From: Candidatus Zixiibacteriota bacterium
GTDB lineage: Bacteria > Zixibacteria > MSB-5A5 > GN15 > FEB-12
Length of the DNA stretch: 35,489 bases
Reading direction: 5' to 3'
Assembly: GCA_040752815.1 (NCBI GenBank)
Contig: JBFMGC010000002.1
Coordinates: 1-35,489, forward strand
A program made the translations under genes and the position numbers. Of the stretch, positions 13,990-22,297 are shown in pieces. How positions within the stretch are numbered: position 1 is the first letter of the stretch; each line of letters starts with the position of its first letter. A model generated the notes under the pieces. It ran no database searches and was not told where the DNA came from. It saw nothing but the letters and a program-made list of their open reading frames with translations.

Positions 13990-16057
13990 CCTGCAACCTC
14001 ACCATTCCGGTAGAGACAATTTCCACGTTGGACAAAATTTCGTTGTAGGAGACAATCACCAGGCTGGGGTAGCTCGTCTCGACCAGGCGCCGCAGCGCAA
14101 GCCGCACGTTGGGCGAGCAGATGCAAACCGGTGTCAAACCGGTCGTCTGCATCTTGTCCGCCTCGCGGCCGATCCGTTCGAGCAGCTTCTCGGTCAATTG
14201 CGGATCGAGTACCAGCATGAGACCCTGCTTGGTGTTCTGGACTGACTCGGCAAGCTGCTGTTCCAGGGCGGGATCAATCGTGAAGACATTGACCTTGCCG
14301 GTGTTGTCTTTAGTCATCTCCGTGATCTGGCGTTTCAACGACATGCGCACGTACTCGGCGAGCACATCGGCTTCCTTGGTAGCGCCGGCATAGTCGGACG
14401 CGGTTTCGACAATCGTGGCCAGATCGCGAATCGGAACCCGCTCGGAGAGGAGCGCCTGTAGAATCTTCTGGAGCATGCCGAGGCTGAGCATCTCGGGTAT
14501 GACCGAGGTAACCAGCGCGGGATAATCTTCCTTGAGCGTGTCGACCAGGTGCTGCACATCCTGACGCGTGAGAATCTCCGGCGCGGCGGAGCGAATCAAC
14601 TCGGTAATGTGGGTGGCCAGTACGGCGGCCGGCTCTACTACGGTGTAGCCACGCGCCTCGGCGACTTCCTTCAAAGCGGGGATAATCCAGCGGGCGTCGA
14701 GACCAAACGCCGGATCCTTGACGGCGAAGCCCTCTATCTCGTTATCCACGAATCCGGGGTTGATGGCCAGCAACTGGTCGAGCATCAGCTCGGCGCCGGC
14801 GACTCTGATCCCCTTGATCTTGACCTGGTACTCATTCGGACGGAGGCGCACGTTGTCACGGATGCGCACCGACGGCACGATTATACCCAGCTCAGAGGCC
14901 AGCTGCTTACGCACATTGGCGATCCGATCGAGCAGATCGCCTCCCTGATTGACATCGACCAACGGAATGAGGCCGTAGCCGATCTCAAGCCCGATTGTGT
15001 CGATTTTGAGCAGATCCTCAGTTCTTTCCTTCGGCGCCGCAGCTTTGGCCTTTTCACCGCGAGCTACTTCCTCTTCGGCAATCACCTGCTTGCGGCGTGA
15101 CTCCCGCGCCAGGTAGCCAATTCCGCCGACCGCCATACCGAGCACGACAAACGTGAGTGTCGGCATCCCCGGCACCAGACCGAAAAGCATCAGGGCTACT
15201 GATGACACGAGTATGGCGCGCGGCTGCCGCGTGAACTGTTGAGCAAGGTCCACCCCCATGTTGGAGGTCGAGGCGGCGCGTGTTACTATCACGCCTGACG
15301 CAGTGGATACCAGCAGCGCCGGTATCTGTGTGACCAACCCGTCGCCGATCGAGAGAAGCGTGTAAGTGCGCAGGGCGTCGGACAGATCCATACCGTTTTG
15401 GGCAACGCCGATGACAAATCCGCCGATGATATTGATGATCGTGATGAGAATTCCGGCGATAGCATCGCCGCGCACAAACTTGGAAGCGCCGTCCATCGCC
15501 CCGTAGAAGTCCGCTTCGCGGGCAATTTCTTCGCGGCGCGCGCGGGCGTCTTTGTCGGAAATGATGCCGGCATTAAGATCGGCGTCGATCGCCATCTGTT
15601 TGCCGGGCATGGCGTCGAGGGTGAACCGGGCGGCCACTTCAGAGATGCGGCCGGCGCCCTTCGTGATCACCACAAACTGGATAACTACCAGGATGACGAA
15701 CACGATGAAGCCGACCACGTAGTTCCCCTGTACCACGAAATTGCCGAACGAGTTGATGACCTCGCCGGCATACCCCTGACCTAAGATCAACCGAGTGGAC
15801 GCAACGTTGAGCGACAACCGCAGCAGCGTGATTATGAGCAGCATCCCGGGGAATACAGATAGATCCAGCGGCCGCCGGATGTAGAGAGTCGTCAGCAGCA
15901 CCACCAGCGAGAAGGTGATGTTGAAGGCGAGGGCGAAATCGAGCAGGCGCGGCGGGAGCGGTATCACCAGCACCGTGACGATGGCGATAACACCGGCGGC
16001 GAGCACGATATCCGACCGCCGGGCCAGGCTCTGAAGGACTCCCTGTTGTTCAGCCAT
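13979..16057 (-). CDS. flhA: Flagellar export gate protein FlhA
   Basis: The 692-residue length is normal for FlhA. The N-terminal half (about 20-320) has around eight membrane segments and the FHIPEP-family hallmark around residues 140-260 (D-A-M-P-G-K-Q-M-A-I-D-A-D-L-N-A-G, then G-D-A-I-A-G-I-L-I-T). The C-terminal cytosolic domain (about 350-690) contains the D-I-G-L-E-I-G-Y-G-L-like segment I-G-L-E-I-G-Y-G-L-I-P-L-V, and R-D-L-A-T-I-V-E-T near 550. FlhA forms the nonameric ring that docks substrates and chaperones and couples proton flow to export. It sits between flhB (4-base gap) and flhF (overlap), the usual order. All expected regions are intact. Confidence 0.98.
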   Translation of the reverse strand: MAEQQGVLQSLARRSDIVLAAGVIAIVTVLVIPLPPRLLDFALAFNITFSLVVLLTTLYIRRPLDLSVFPGMLLIITLLRLSLNVASTRLILGQGYAGEVINSFGNFVVQGNYVVGFIVFVILVVIQFVVITKGAGRISEVAARFTLDAMPGKQMAIDADLNAGIISDKDARARREEIAREADFYGAMDGASKFVRGDAIAGILITIINIIGGFVIGVAQNGMDLSDALRTYTLLSIGDGLVTQIPALLVSTASGVIVTRAASTSNMGVDLAQQFTRQPRAILVSSVALMLFGLVPGMPTLTFVVLGMAVGGIGYLARESRRKQVIAEEEVARGEKAKAAAPKERTEDLLKIDTIGLEIGYGLIPLVDVNQGGDLLDRIANVRKQLASELGIIVPSVRIRDNVRLRPNEYQVKIKGIRVAGAELMLDQLLAINPGFVDNEIEGFAVKDPAFGLDARWIIPALKEVAEARGYTVVEPAAVLATHITELIRSAAPEILTRQDVQHLVDTLKEDYPALVTSVIPEMLSLGMLQKILQALLSERVPIRDLATIVETASDYAGATKEADVLAEYVRMSLKRQITEMTKDNTGKVNVFTIDPALEQQLAESVQNTKQGLMLVLDPQLTEKLLERIGREADKMQTTGLTPVCICSPNVRLALRRLVETSYPSLVIVSYNEILSNVEIVSTGMVRLQDGN

Positions 16058-16060
16058 GCC

Positions 16061-17131
16061 TTACCGCACCGCCTTTCCCTTGAGGCGATAGATATGCGCC
16101 AGAATTTCGGCCACCGCGCGATACAGCTTGGCCGGGATGACGTCACCCACCTCGCACATCTTGTAAAGAGCGCGGGCGAGCGGTTTGTCTTCGATGATCG
16201 GGATGCCGTGATCCCGCGCTATCTGCTTTATCTTTTCCGCCAGCAGGCGCTGACCCTTGGCCAGCACGGTGGGCGCATCCATGGCGGACGGATCGTACTT
16301 GAGCGCAATCGCCAGGTGTACCGGGTTGGTAACCACCACGTCGGCCTCCGGCACCGCCGCCATCATGCGCTGGCGCGCCCTGTGTCTCTGGATTTGACGA
16401 GTGCGCGCCTTGATCTCCGGATTGCCCTCGGTCTCCTTCATCTCGTCCTTGACTTCCTGGAGCGACATCTTGATCGACTTCTCATGCTCCCAACGCTGGT
16501 AAACGAAATCGAGCACGCCGATGACCAGAATGGCGACGCCGATCTTAAGACCGATAAAGAGCGCCAGCCGCGCCAGGGTGGCGCCGAGTTGTAGGACGCT
16601 CAGGTCGGCCAGAAGGAGGAAGCTGTCAAATTCGCTTCGAATCGCCAGATAGGCGACTAGTCCGACCACCGCCAGTTTGAGCGGGTCACGCACCAACTGG
16701 ACCGCGGAACGAAGCGAGAACAGACGCTTGAGGCCGGCGGCGACATTCAGGCGGTCCAGCTTCAGCTCCATCGCTTTCGGCGAAACTTTGAAACCGACCT
16801 GCAGCACATTGATGCCCACGCCGATTGCTGTTAGCGCCACAAACAGCGGCCCCATGGCGGCGAAGAAATCGTACACGCTGTTCACCATCGTGGTCTGGAA
16901 TCCGGGATCGGAGAGCGCAATCGACGGCGCATTGCCCATGGTGTAGCGCAACGCATTCTGCAGGCGGCTGATCATACCGGGGCCGACCAAAAACAATGCC
17001 GTAAAGCCAAGACAGATGACGCCCGCCGCGGTCAAATCGACCGAGCGCGCCACCGATCCCCGCTCGCGCGCCTTCTGGCGACGCCTCGGGGTGGCTTGTT
17101 CCGTTCTTTCCTGGAAGCTCTCGTCGGCCAT
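16061..17131 (-). CDS. flhB: Flagellar export switch protein FlhB, with NPVH cleavage site
   Basis: The 356-residue protein starts with the family's E-R-T-E-Q-A-T-P-R-R-R-Q-K-A-R-E-R-G segment. Four membrane helices follow (about 33-52, 85-112, 145-165, 185-212), and then a cytosolic C domain from about 215. FlhB switches the export gate from rod/hook to filament substrates through self-cleavage between N and P of an NPTH motif. Here the motif is N269-P270-V271-H272, followed by the standard L-A-I-A-L-K-Y-D. Asn and Pro are conserved but Thr is replaced by Val. The gene lies between fliR and flhA in the canonical order. Confidence 0.97.
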   Translation of the reverse strand: MADESFQERTEQATPRRRQKARERGSVARSVDLTAAGVICLGFTALFLVGPGMISRLQNALRYTMGNAPSIALSDPGFQTTMVNSVYDFFAAMGPLFVALTAIGVGINVLQVGFKVSPKAMELKLDRLNVAAGLKRLFSLRSAVQLVRDPLKLAVVGLVAYLAIRSEFDSFLLLADLSVLQLGATLARLALFIGLKIGVAILVIGVLDFVYQRWEHEKSIKMSLQEVKDEMKETEGNPEIKARTRQIQRHRARQRMMAAVPEADVVVTNPVHLAIALKYDPSAMDAPTVLAKGQRLLAEKIKQIARDHGIPIIEDKPLARALYKMCEVGDVIPAKLYRAVAEILAHIYRLKGKAVR

Positions 17132-17137
17132 CAGCGG

Positions 17138-17941
17138 CTACACCTTTCCCATCGAGGCCAGGAGTTCATGGACGGCGTTATCGAAATAGCCGGTAGACTT
17201 TTCAAGGACATAGGCGAGAATCGGGAGGGACATGGCCACGACCAGCAGGCCGAAGCCGATCTTGAGGGGGAAACCGACGATAAAGATGTTCATGGTCGGC
17301 ATCACCCGGGAGACCGTGCCCAGCGCGACATCCATGAGCACGAGCGTCACCAGAACCGGCGCGGCGATTTTGATCGCCAGCACCAGCACGTATGCGGTGT
17401 GGCGCATGAGCAGATCGGCGGTGGTGTCTACCACCTGCATCTGTCCCGGCGGGATGACCCGGTAGCTGTCGTTGAACGCTCGTATTACCAGATGGTGGCC
17501 GTTGATGGTCAGGAAGACCAGCGTGGCTACGAGGATCCAGTAGCGGCCGAAGGCGCCGACCTCTTCGCCGACATTCGGATCGAACGCCGATGAGATCGCC
17601 AGCCCGACCTGGTAGCCGGCCAGTGAACCGGCCAGCTCCGCCGCCTGAAATAGTAGGCGAAAGGCAAACCCGATCAGCAGCCCGACCATCAATTCCCGCA
17701 GCACCAGTGTAGCCAGCTCGGCCAGTGACTGGGCCGGTTCAACCTGCAGAGCAGCGACCGCCGGCATAGTCACCACCGCGAGAAGCACGACCAGTCCTAC
17801 TTTCAATTGAACCGGGACGGCGCGATGGCTGAACACCGGCGCGGCGAGGAACAAGCCTGATGCGCGGATGATCAGCAGCAGGAAAACCTGCAGTTGCGCA
17901 GCGCCGTAATGGATGAAATCGAACAAGGGGTAGCCTTCCAC
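17138..17941 (-). CDS. fliR: Flagellar export gate protein FliR
   Basis: The 267-residue protein has about six hydrophobic helices (for example Q-V-F-L-L-L-I-I-R-A-S-G-L-F near the start and L-M-V-G-L-L-I-G-F-A-F-R-L-L-F near 85-100). It carries the FliR pattern G-Y-Q-V-G-L-A-I-S, and F-I-V-G-F-P-L-K-I-G-F-G near 220. FliR forms the core of the export gate with FliP and FliQ. The GTG start at 17939-17941 has only a weak upstream site. An in-frame TTG five codons later has GGAAGG seven bases before it and could be the actual start. It is separated from fliQ by 207 bp, the largest gap inside the operon, with a -24-like element at 17974-17989. Confidence 0.96.
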   Translation of the reverse strand: MEGYPLFDFIHYGAAQLQVFLLLIIRASGLFLAAPVFSHRAVPVQLKVGLVVLLAVVTMPAVAALQVEPAQSLAELATLVLRELMVGLLIGFAFRLLFQAAELAGSLAGYQVGLAISSAFDPNVGEEVGAFGRYWILVATLVFLTINGHHLVIRAFNDSYRVIPPGQMQVVDTTADLLMRHTAYVLVLAIKIAAPVLVTLVLMDVALGTVSRVMPTMNIFIVGFPLKIGFGLLVVAMSLPILAYVLEKSTGYFDNAVHELLASMGKV

Positions 17942-17973
17942 TTACACGTATGGCTTATCGTCCCCCGCCCTAA

Positions 17974-17989
17974 TTCAAGCCTTGTGCCA
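17974..17989 (-). promoter_or_regulatory. Partial -24/-12 (sigma-54-type) motif upstream of fliR
   Basis: On the minus strand the sequence TGGCAC-AAGGC-TTGAA matches the sigma-54 consensus TGGCAC-N5-TTGCW with correct spacing, except that the -12 GC dinucleotide reads GA. The element sits about 33 bases before the fliR start, inside a 207-bp gap between fliQ and fliR. That gap otherwise shows no gene. The loss of the conserved -12 C makes function doubtful. Confidence 0.3.
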
Positions 17990-18148
17990 AAGTGAAACGG
18001 ACGGCCCGGCTATATTAACTTGTTCAGGAACAGCGAGTTAAGATTCGAAAACGGGGAGCGTTGACCGGTCTTTTCGGTTGGTGGGGAAAATCCTGCCTTG
18101 ATTGCCGGAAAATAGTTCACGGCTGTCCAACAGTTGCGCTGGACGCCA

Positions 18149-18418
18149 CTATCCGACCAGACCGGGAATGAGATCGAACATGTGGCGGGCGAAGTCGGTC
18201 ATGACGTTGATCATCCACGGCAGGAAGATCAGCAGCGCGGCAGCGACGGCGAGAATTTTTGGTACGAATGTCAGGGTCATTTCATTGATCTGAGTGACCG
18301 CCTGGAAGATCGATATGATCAGCCCCACAACCAAACCCAGGCCCAGCATCGGCGCCGCCACGAGCAGCGTCACAGTCAGCGCCTCACGCCCGATTTCCAC
18401 CACCATTTGCGGTGTCAT
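18149..18418 (-). CDS. fliQ: Flagellar export gate protein FliQ
   Basis: The protein has 89 residues, the usual size. Two long membrane helices (about 14-40 and 50-75) are joined by the conserved A-V-T-Q-I-N-E-M-T-L-T-F-V-P-K segment, which identifies FliQ. It packs around FliP/FliR in the export gate. The ATG at 18416-18418 has GAGG about seven bases upstream. It begins 12 bases after fliP. Confidence 0.96.
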   Translation of the reverse strand: MTPQMVVEIGREALTVTLLVAAPMLGLGLVVGLIISIFQAVTQINEMTLTFVPKILAVAAALLIFLPWMINVMTDFARHMFDLIPGLVG

Positions 18419-18430
18419 ACATCATCCTCG

Positions 18431-19183
18431 TCACACATGAAACGACTCGACCAGTGATTTCACGAGCAGATACCAGCCATCAACCAGTACGAAGAGCAGT
18501 ATCTTAAACGGCAGCGAGACAATCACCGGCGGCAGCATCAGCATACCCATCGACATCAGCACTGAGGCGACCACCATATCGATGACCAGGAAGGGAATGA
18601 AGATCACGAAAGCGATTTGAAAGGCGGTGCGCAGTTCGGAGATGACAAAGGCCGGAACCAGCACGTGTATCGGAATATCATCCGAATTGTTGGGCGCACT
18701 CAGCCCGGCTATATCGACAAACAGCGCCAAGTCCTGCTCGCGGGTTTGCGCCAGCATGAACTCGCGAAACGGCGCGAGGGTTTTGACGTAAGCTTCCTCG
18801 CCGGAGATCTGTTTCTCGGTGTACGGTTTGATTCCTTCGGTGTACGCGCGGTTGGCCGCGGGCGCCATGATGAAAAACGTCAGAATGAGCGACAACCCAA
18901 TCAACAGTTGGTTGGGCGGCATCTGGTTCGCACCCATGGCATGGCGCAAAAACGACAGCACCACGGTTATGCGCGTGAACGATGTCACCATGATGAGCAG
19001 CGACGGCGCCAGGGCCAGGACGGTCATCAGGATGACGATCTTAAGCGTAGTGGAGAGGTCGCCGGGATCGGTAGACTCCCCCACTTGGACTGAGACCTTG
19101 GGCAAGGTCTGGGCCGTGGCGATATTCGCCGCCATCAGAAGGGCAGCGAGACCAGTTAGAATGATCCGCAGCTTCTTGTTCAT
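18431..19183 (-). CDS. fliP: Flagellar export gate protein FliP
   Basis: The 250-residue protein has a cleavable signal peptide (I-I-L-T-G-L-A-A-L-L-M-A-A-N-I-A-T-A), as in other FliP. Four membrane helices follow. The family signature is complete: F-T-R-I-T-V-V-L-S-F-L-R-H-A-M-G, then Q-M-P-P-N-Q-L-L-I-G-L-S-L-I-L-T-F-F, and the C-terminal M-G-M-L-M-L-P-P-V-I-V-S-L-P-F-K-I-L-L-F. FliP forms the pentamer at the heart of the export gate. The start codon is ATG 19181-19183, with an AGGA very close to it, so initiation may be modest. Confidence 0.97.
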   Translation of the reverse strand: MNKKLRIILTGLAALLMAANIATAQTLPKVSVQVGESTDPGDLSTTLKIVILMTVLALAPSLLIMVTSFTRITVVLSFLRHAMGANQMPPNQLLIGLSLILTFFIMAPAANRAYTEGIKPYTEKQISGEEAYVKTLAPFREFMLAQTREQDLALFVDIAGLSAPNNSDDIPIHVLVPAFVISELRTAFQIAFVIFIPFLVIDMVVASVLMSMGMLMLPPVIVSLPFKILLFVLVDGWYLLVKSLVESFHV

Positions 19184-19210
19184 GTCCTATATGCTTTACC
19201 GGCGACAGCG

Positions 19211-19253
19211 GCAACTTCCTTGTTGCGCGCAGGCATTTGATCCCGCAGGATCA
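19211..19253. other. Two small hairpins in the fliO-fliP gap
   Basis: The 89-bp gap between fliO and fliP holds GCAAC-TTCCTT-GTTGC (19211-19226) and TGATCC-CGCA-GGATCA (19238-19253). Neither is followed by a T-run. They could act as RNA-processing or stability elements inside the long transcript, but they may be chance palindromes. Confidence 0.3.
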
Positions 19254-19272
19254 GAAGGTCGTCGGTCTTGTT

Positions 19273-19881
19273 TTACGTTTCCAACGCGGCCTGCTTCTTC
19301 TTCAGGCGGAGCATTTTCAGCTTTTCTGCGGCACTGGTGAACACTCGGGAGAAGCTCTCGTTTGTGTTGGCCGGCGCGCTTTCGCCGAGGATTTCGTCCG
19401 TTTCCTCAGCATCAAGTTCAGTAAGCGTCGAGATCTGATTGTCAGTCACACCAACCAGCACCGAGCGCTTGCCGACTTTCACCAGCGAAATTGCCTTGTG
19501 CTGGCCCACGTACGTAGTCTGGAGTACCTCCAGGGTGTTTATCCCGTGCGCTCCGCCATAGCGGCGGCCCATCATTCTGCGCAGGAGATACAGGCCGCCA
19601 TAGACAGCGACAATCACGAGCGCCAAAGCGCTTATCATCTTGGTCACGGCGGCGGCAACACTTGGTTTTGGCGACAAATCCTCGCCGTCCTTTGGGGTGA
19701 CACCTGACCCGTCTGCCGACGCTCCCTCCGGCTTACTTTGTGAGGCTAATGCGTCGACGTCCAGCACACGATCGGCCCGTGCGGGATCAACTTCGATCAT
19801 GGTCACTCCGGCCAGAGCCAGAATGGCGATGATAATCACGGCGATAAAGACACGCCGATTGCTTGCGCTATTCTTCGGCAA
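19273..19881 (-). CDS. fliO: Flagellar biosynthesis protein FliO
   Basis: The protein has 202 residues. An N-terminal hydrophobic helix (about 11-28) is followed by a periplasmic low-complexity region (about 30-75) and a second membrane helix (about 79-100). The cytosolic FliO domain then contains [21 protein letters not shown] and S-V-L-V-G-V-T-D. FliO assists assembly of the FliP ring. The start codon is TTG (19879-19881), overlapping the end of fliN by 14 bases, with AGGAAAGG about ten bases upstream. Position between fliN and fliP confirms the call. Confidence 0.92.
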   Translation of the reverse strand: MPKNSASNRRVFIAVIIIAILALAGVTMIEVDPARADRVLDVDALASQSKPEGASADGSGVTPKDGEDLSPKPSVAAAVTKMISALALVIVAVYGGLYLLRRMMGRRYGGAHGINTLEVLQTTYVGQHKAISLVKVGKRSVLVGVTDNQISTLTELDAEETDEILGESAPANTNESFSRVFTSAAEKLKMLRLKKKQAALET

Positions 19882-20455
19882 GGGCGCGCAGCCTTTCCTC
19901 GGGGGTCATCAACTGGGTGATGCGCAGCCCGAAATTCTCGTCAACCACGACCACTTCGCCGCGTGCGACCACTTTCTGATTGACCAGCAGATCGACCGGC
20001 TCGCCCGCCAGCTTGTTCAACTCTACCACCGAGCCGGGTCCGAGCGCCAGGATGTCGGCAATCGAGAGTTTGGTGCGGCCGAGCTCGATTGAAATAGGCA
20101 GGTCCACGTCCATGAGCAGCTCGATATTGCGCGACTCAGGCGGCGTAACCGGCTGCTGCAACTGCTGGAACTCGGCTTTGGAGGCCGAGGTCGAGCTGAA
20201 GTTGATCTCATCAGCCTTCGGGCGCGAATTCTCCTGAGGCAAATCCTCGAGCATCTCGAGCATGGCTGCCTCGGCGTCCGCCTCGGAAGCATCGCCGTCA
20301 TTAGTGACCGGCCGCGATTCTTCGGAACTTGGCGAGACCGCGACACCCACATCGGATCCACCCGCTCTCTCGGCGTTTGCCGGATAATCCGGGCTGCCTG
20401 AATCGTTCGGATTGTCAGACTGGGCAGCGAAATCCTTTTCCTGTTCGTCAGTCAT
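19868..20455 (-). CDS. fliN: Flagellar motor switch protein FliN with long acidic N-terminus
   Basis: The protein has 195 residues, longer than the ~137 of enteric FliN. The first ~110 residues are acidic and low complexity (runs of D, E, S and P). The last ~80 residues are the SpoA/FliN domain: [16 protein letters not shown], then [17 protein letters not shown] and [12 protein letters not shown]. FliN forms the lower C-ring with FliM and takes part in export and switching. No CheC-type phosphatase domain is present, so it is FliN rather than FliY. It overlaps fliM by eight bases. Confidence 0.95.
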   Translation of the reverse strand: MTDEQEKDFAAQSDNPNDSGSPDYPANAERAGGSDVGVAVSPSSEESRPVTNDGDASEADAEAAMLEMLEDLPQENSRPKADEINFSSTSASKAEFQQLQQPVTPPESRNIELLMDVDLPISIELGRTKLSIADILALGPGSVVELNKLAGEPVDLLVNQKVVARGEVVVVDENFGLRITQLMTPEERLRALAEE

Positions 20456-21455
20456 TTCTCATCTCCTCGGCGATATTGTCGCGCACCGCGATGACCTGGA
20501 AAGCGCGCTTTTTCCCGGCCAGACCGGGTCGGGCTATAAACTTGCGTCGCTGGTTCACGGTGATTTCGATGGCTTCGTCAATTTTCTTCTCTGAGGGCAC
20601 GATGTCACCCAGTTCAAGCTGCAGGAAGTCGCGCATCTTGAGTTTCGATCTCAGAAGCACGGCACTTACCTGCGCCGGGACTTTCTTGACATTGTGCACG
20701 TTGGTGCTTCGATCCTGCTCCAGATTCTTCTTCTTCGTGGCGTCGATCCAGTTCTGGGCCGACAAACGCGTGATAATCGGTTCGAGTGAAACATACGGAT
20801 AGCAGATCGTGAGCAGGCCGGTCGCCTGGAACAGCTTGATCTGGAATGAAATCACCACTACCGTCTCACCGGGCGGAACGATCTGGATGAACTGAGGGTT
20901 GGTTTCAAAGCTCTTCTGATCAATCTCGATAGGAACCAAATTGACCCAGGACTTGCGCAGTTCGAGATACATCCTCTGCACTAAGTTGGCCATGACCGAA
21001 CGCTCAATCGAAGTCAGCTCTCGCTCCGTCTCCATTATTTTGCCATGGCCGCCGAAAATGCGATCGATCACCGAGAACGTCAGGGTGGGATTAAAGTCCA
21101 CCAGACATACACCGTCGAGGGGCGGCGCCGCAAAAGTGTACGTGCACGAGGGCGTCACTAAGGACATGATGAACTCGGAATATGTGATCTGGTCGACAGA
21201 CACCAGATCGACATCGACAATCGTACGCAGGATGCTGGAGAGCGCCGAGCCGAAATGCCCGGCAAAGTTGTCGTGCATGTTTTCAAGCGTCCGAATCTGG
21301 TCTTTGGAGACCCGGTTGGGGTGCTTGAAGTCGTAGGCGACAATCGAACGAAGTTTTTCATCCTGGAACTGACCCGCCTCGGGGCCGTGGCTCTCCCCGG
21401 CCGAGACCGTCGTCAATAGCGCGTCTATTTCATCCTGTGATAGAATCTTAGCCAC
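20448..21455 (-). CDS. fliM: Flagellar motor switch protein FliM
   Basis: The protein has 335 residues. The extreme N-terminus carries the CheY-binding motif [10 protein letters not shown] (residues 5-14). The middle CheC-like domain spans about 40-225 and contains the G-G-H-G motif equivalent. The C-terminal SpoA-like domain (about 245-325) reads [24 protein letters not shown]. Phosphorylated CheY binding to the N-terminal helix reverses the motor, so a CheY must exist; the receivers at 4149-5043 are candidates. The start is GTG 21453-21455, with AGGA upstream, just after fliL. Confidence 0.96.
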   Translation of the reverse strand: MAKILSQDEIDALLTTVSAGESHGPEAGQFQDEKLRSIVAYDFKHPNRVSKDQIRTLENMHDNFAGHFGSALSSILRTIVDVDLVSVDQITYSEFIMSLVTPSCTYTFAAPPLDGVCLVDFNPTLTFSVIDRIFGGHGKIMETERELTSIERSVMANLVQRMYLELRKSWVNLVPIEIDQKSFETNPQFIQIVPPGETVVVISFQIKLFQATGLLTICYPYVSLEPIITRLSAQNWIDATKKKNLEQDRSTNVHNVKKVPAQVSAVLLRSKLKMRDFLQLELGDIVPSEKKIDEAIEITVNQRRKFIARPGLAGKKRAFQVIAVRDNIAEEMRND

Positions 21456-21466
21456 AGCATCGGTTC

Positions 21467-22063
21467 CTATTGCAGTACGAAATCGGTGTAATACACGCCG
21501 GCAATGTCAGTAGTGGTCATCAACTGCTCGAGGCGCTTTTTGATCTGCAGGCGCGCGATTTCCTTTTCTTTGGCATCGGTGAGCTGGGCGACAGTCTTGG
21601 ACGACAGTATGGTGATCAGCGCATCACGGACCACCGCTTCGCGCTCCTCGAATTCCGAGCGCAGCTCGGGCGAGCCAAGCTCAAAACCGAATGACACTGA
21701 TAGAAACCGGGTGCCGCCAGTACCAGCCGGATTCACCACGATATCCTTGATGGCATAGACGAGGGATCGGCCCTCTTCGCCATGCTCCCCGCTCCTGCGC
21801 GGTTTCTTCTTCTGTTCGGGTTTCGCCGCCTGCTCACCCGATGCGGCAGACTTGCCATCCACTTGGGTGGTCTTGTCAGCGTTATCACCAGATCCGGCCA
21901 GCATCGGCTTGAGTACAAACAGCGCCAGCGCGACCCCGACAACGACAATTCCGAGACCGATTCCAGCGAACAAGAACAGCTTGCCCTTGCCTTTCTTGGG
22001 CGCCGTTTCTTTGGACGCGCCCTCCTTGCCGGCAATTGTAGTCTTCTCGTCTTCAGGAGGCAT
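21467..22063 (-). CDS. fliL: Flagellar basal body-associated protein FliL
   Basis: The protein has 198 residues. The N-terminal cytosolic tail is charged. One membrane helix spans about 29-51, and a linker rich in K, G and A (about 55-95) follows. The periplasmic FliL domain (about 100-198) has the pattern Y-A-I-K-D-I-V-V-N-P-A-G-T-G-G-T-R-F-L-S-V, and R-D-A-L-I-T-I-L-S-S-K-T near 145. FliL surrounds the stator units and supports torque. The ATG 22061-22063 has AGGAG six bases upstream, overlapping the flbD stop. Confidence 0.93.
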   Translation of the reverse strand: MPPEDEKTTIAGKEGASKETAPKKGKGKLFLFAGIGLGIVVVGVALALFVLKPMLAGSGDNADKTTQVDGKSAASGEQAAKPEQKKKPRRSGEHGEEGRSLVYAIKDIVVNPAGTGGTRFLSVSFGFELGSPELRSEFEEREAVVRDALITILSSKTVAQLTDAKEKEIARLQIKKRLEQLMTTTDIAGVYYTDFVLQ

Positions 22064-22065
22064 AA

Positions 22066-22290
22066 TTATCTCCTATCGGCTACTCCGGCGTCGCCCGGGC
22101 TGTGCACCCGGGCTGTCGCCATCCGCTTGAACTCCGCCACCCGCTGGATGATTTCATCCACCGACTCCCGCACCATGATCTTCTTGCCCGTCGTGAGCGT
22201 GATCATGGTCTCGGGAATCGCCTCGACAAACTCAATCAAGTCGGCATTGATTACCAACTCGGCGTCGCTTATGCGGGTAACACGTATCAT
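22066..22290 (-). CDS. flbD: FlbD family flagellar protein
   Basis: The small protein has 74 residues. The first ~58 match the FlbD family: M-I-R-V-T-R, then N-A-D-L-I-E-F-V-E-A-I-P-E-T-M-I-T-L-T-T-G-K and V-R-E-S-V-D-E-I. The remaining residues are a basic tail. This short FlbD is not the Caulobacter NtrC-type regulator of the same name; its biochemical role is not established. It lies between flgE and fliL, where many clusters have flbD-motA-motB-fliL. Here motA and motB are absent. Confidence 0.9.
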   Translation of the reverse strand: MIRVTRISDAELVINADLIEFVEAIPETMITLTTGKKIMVRESVDEIIQRVAEFKRMATARVHSPGDAGVADRR

Positions 22291-22297
22291 CTAATCA

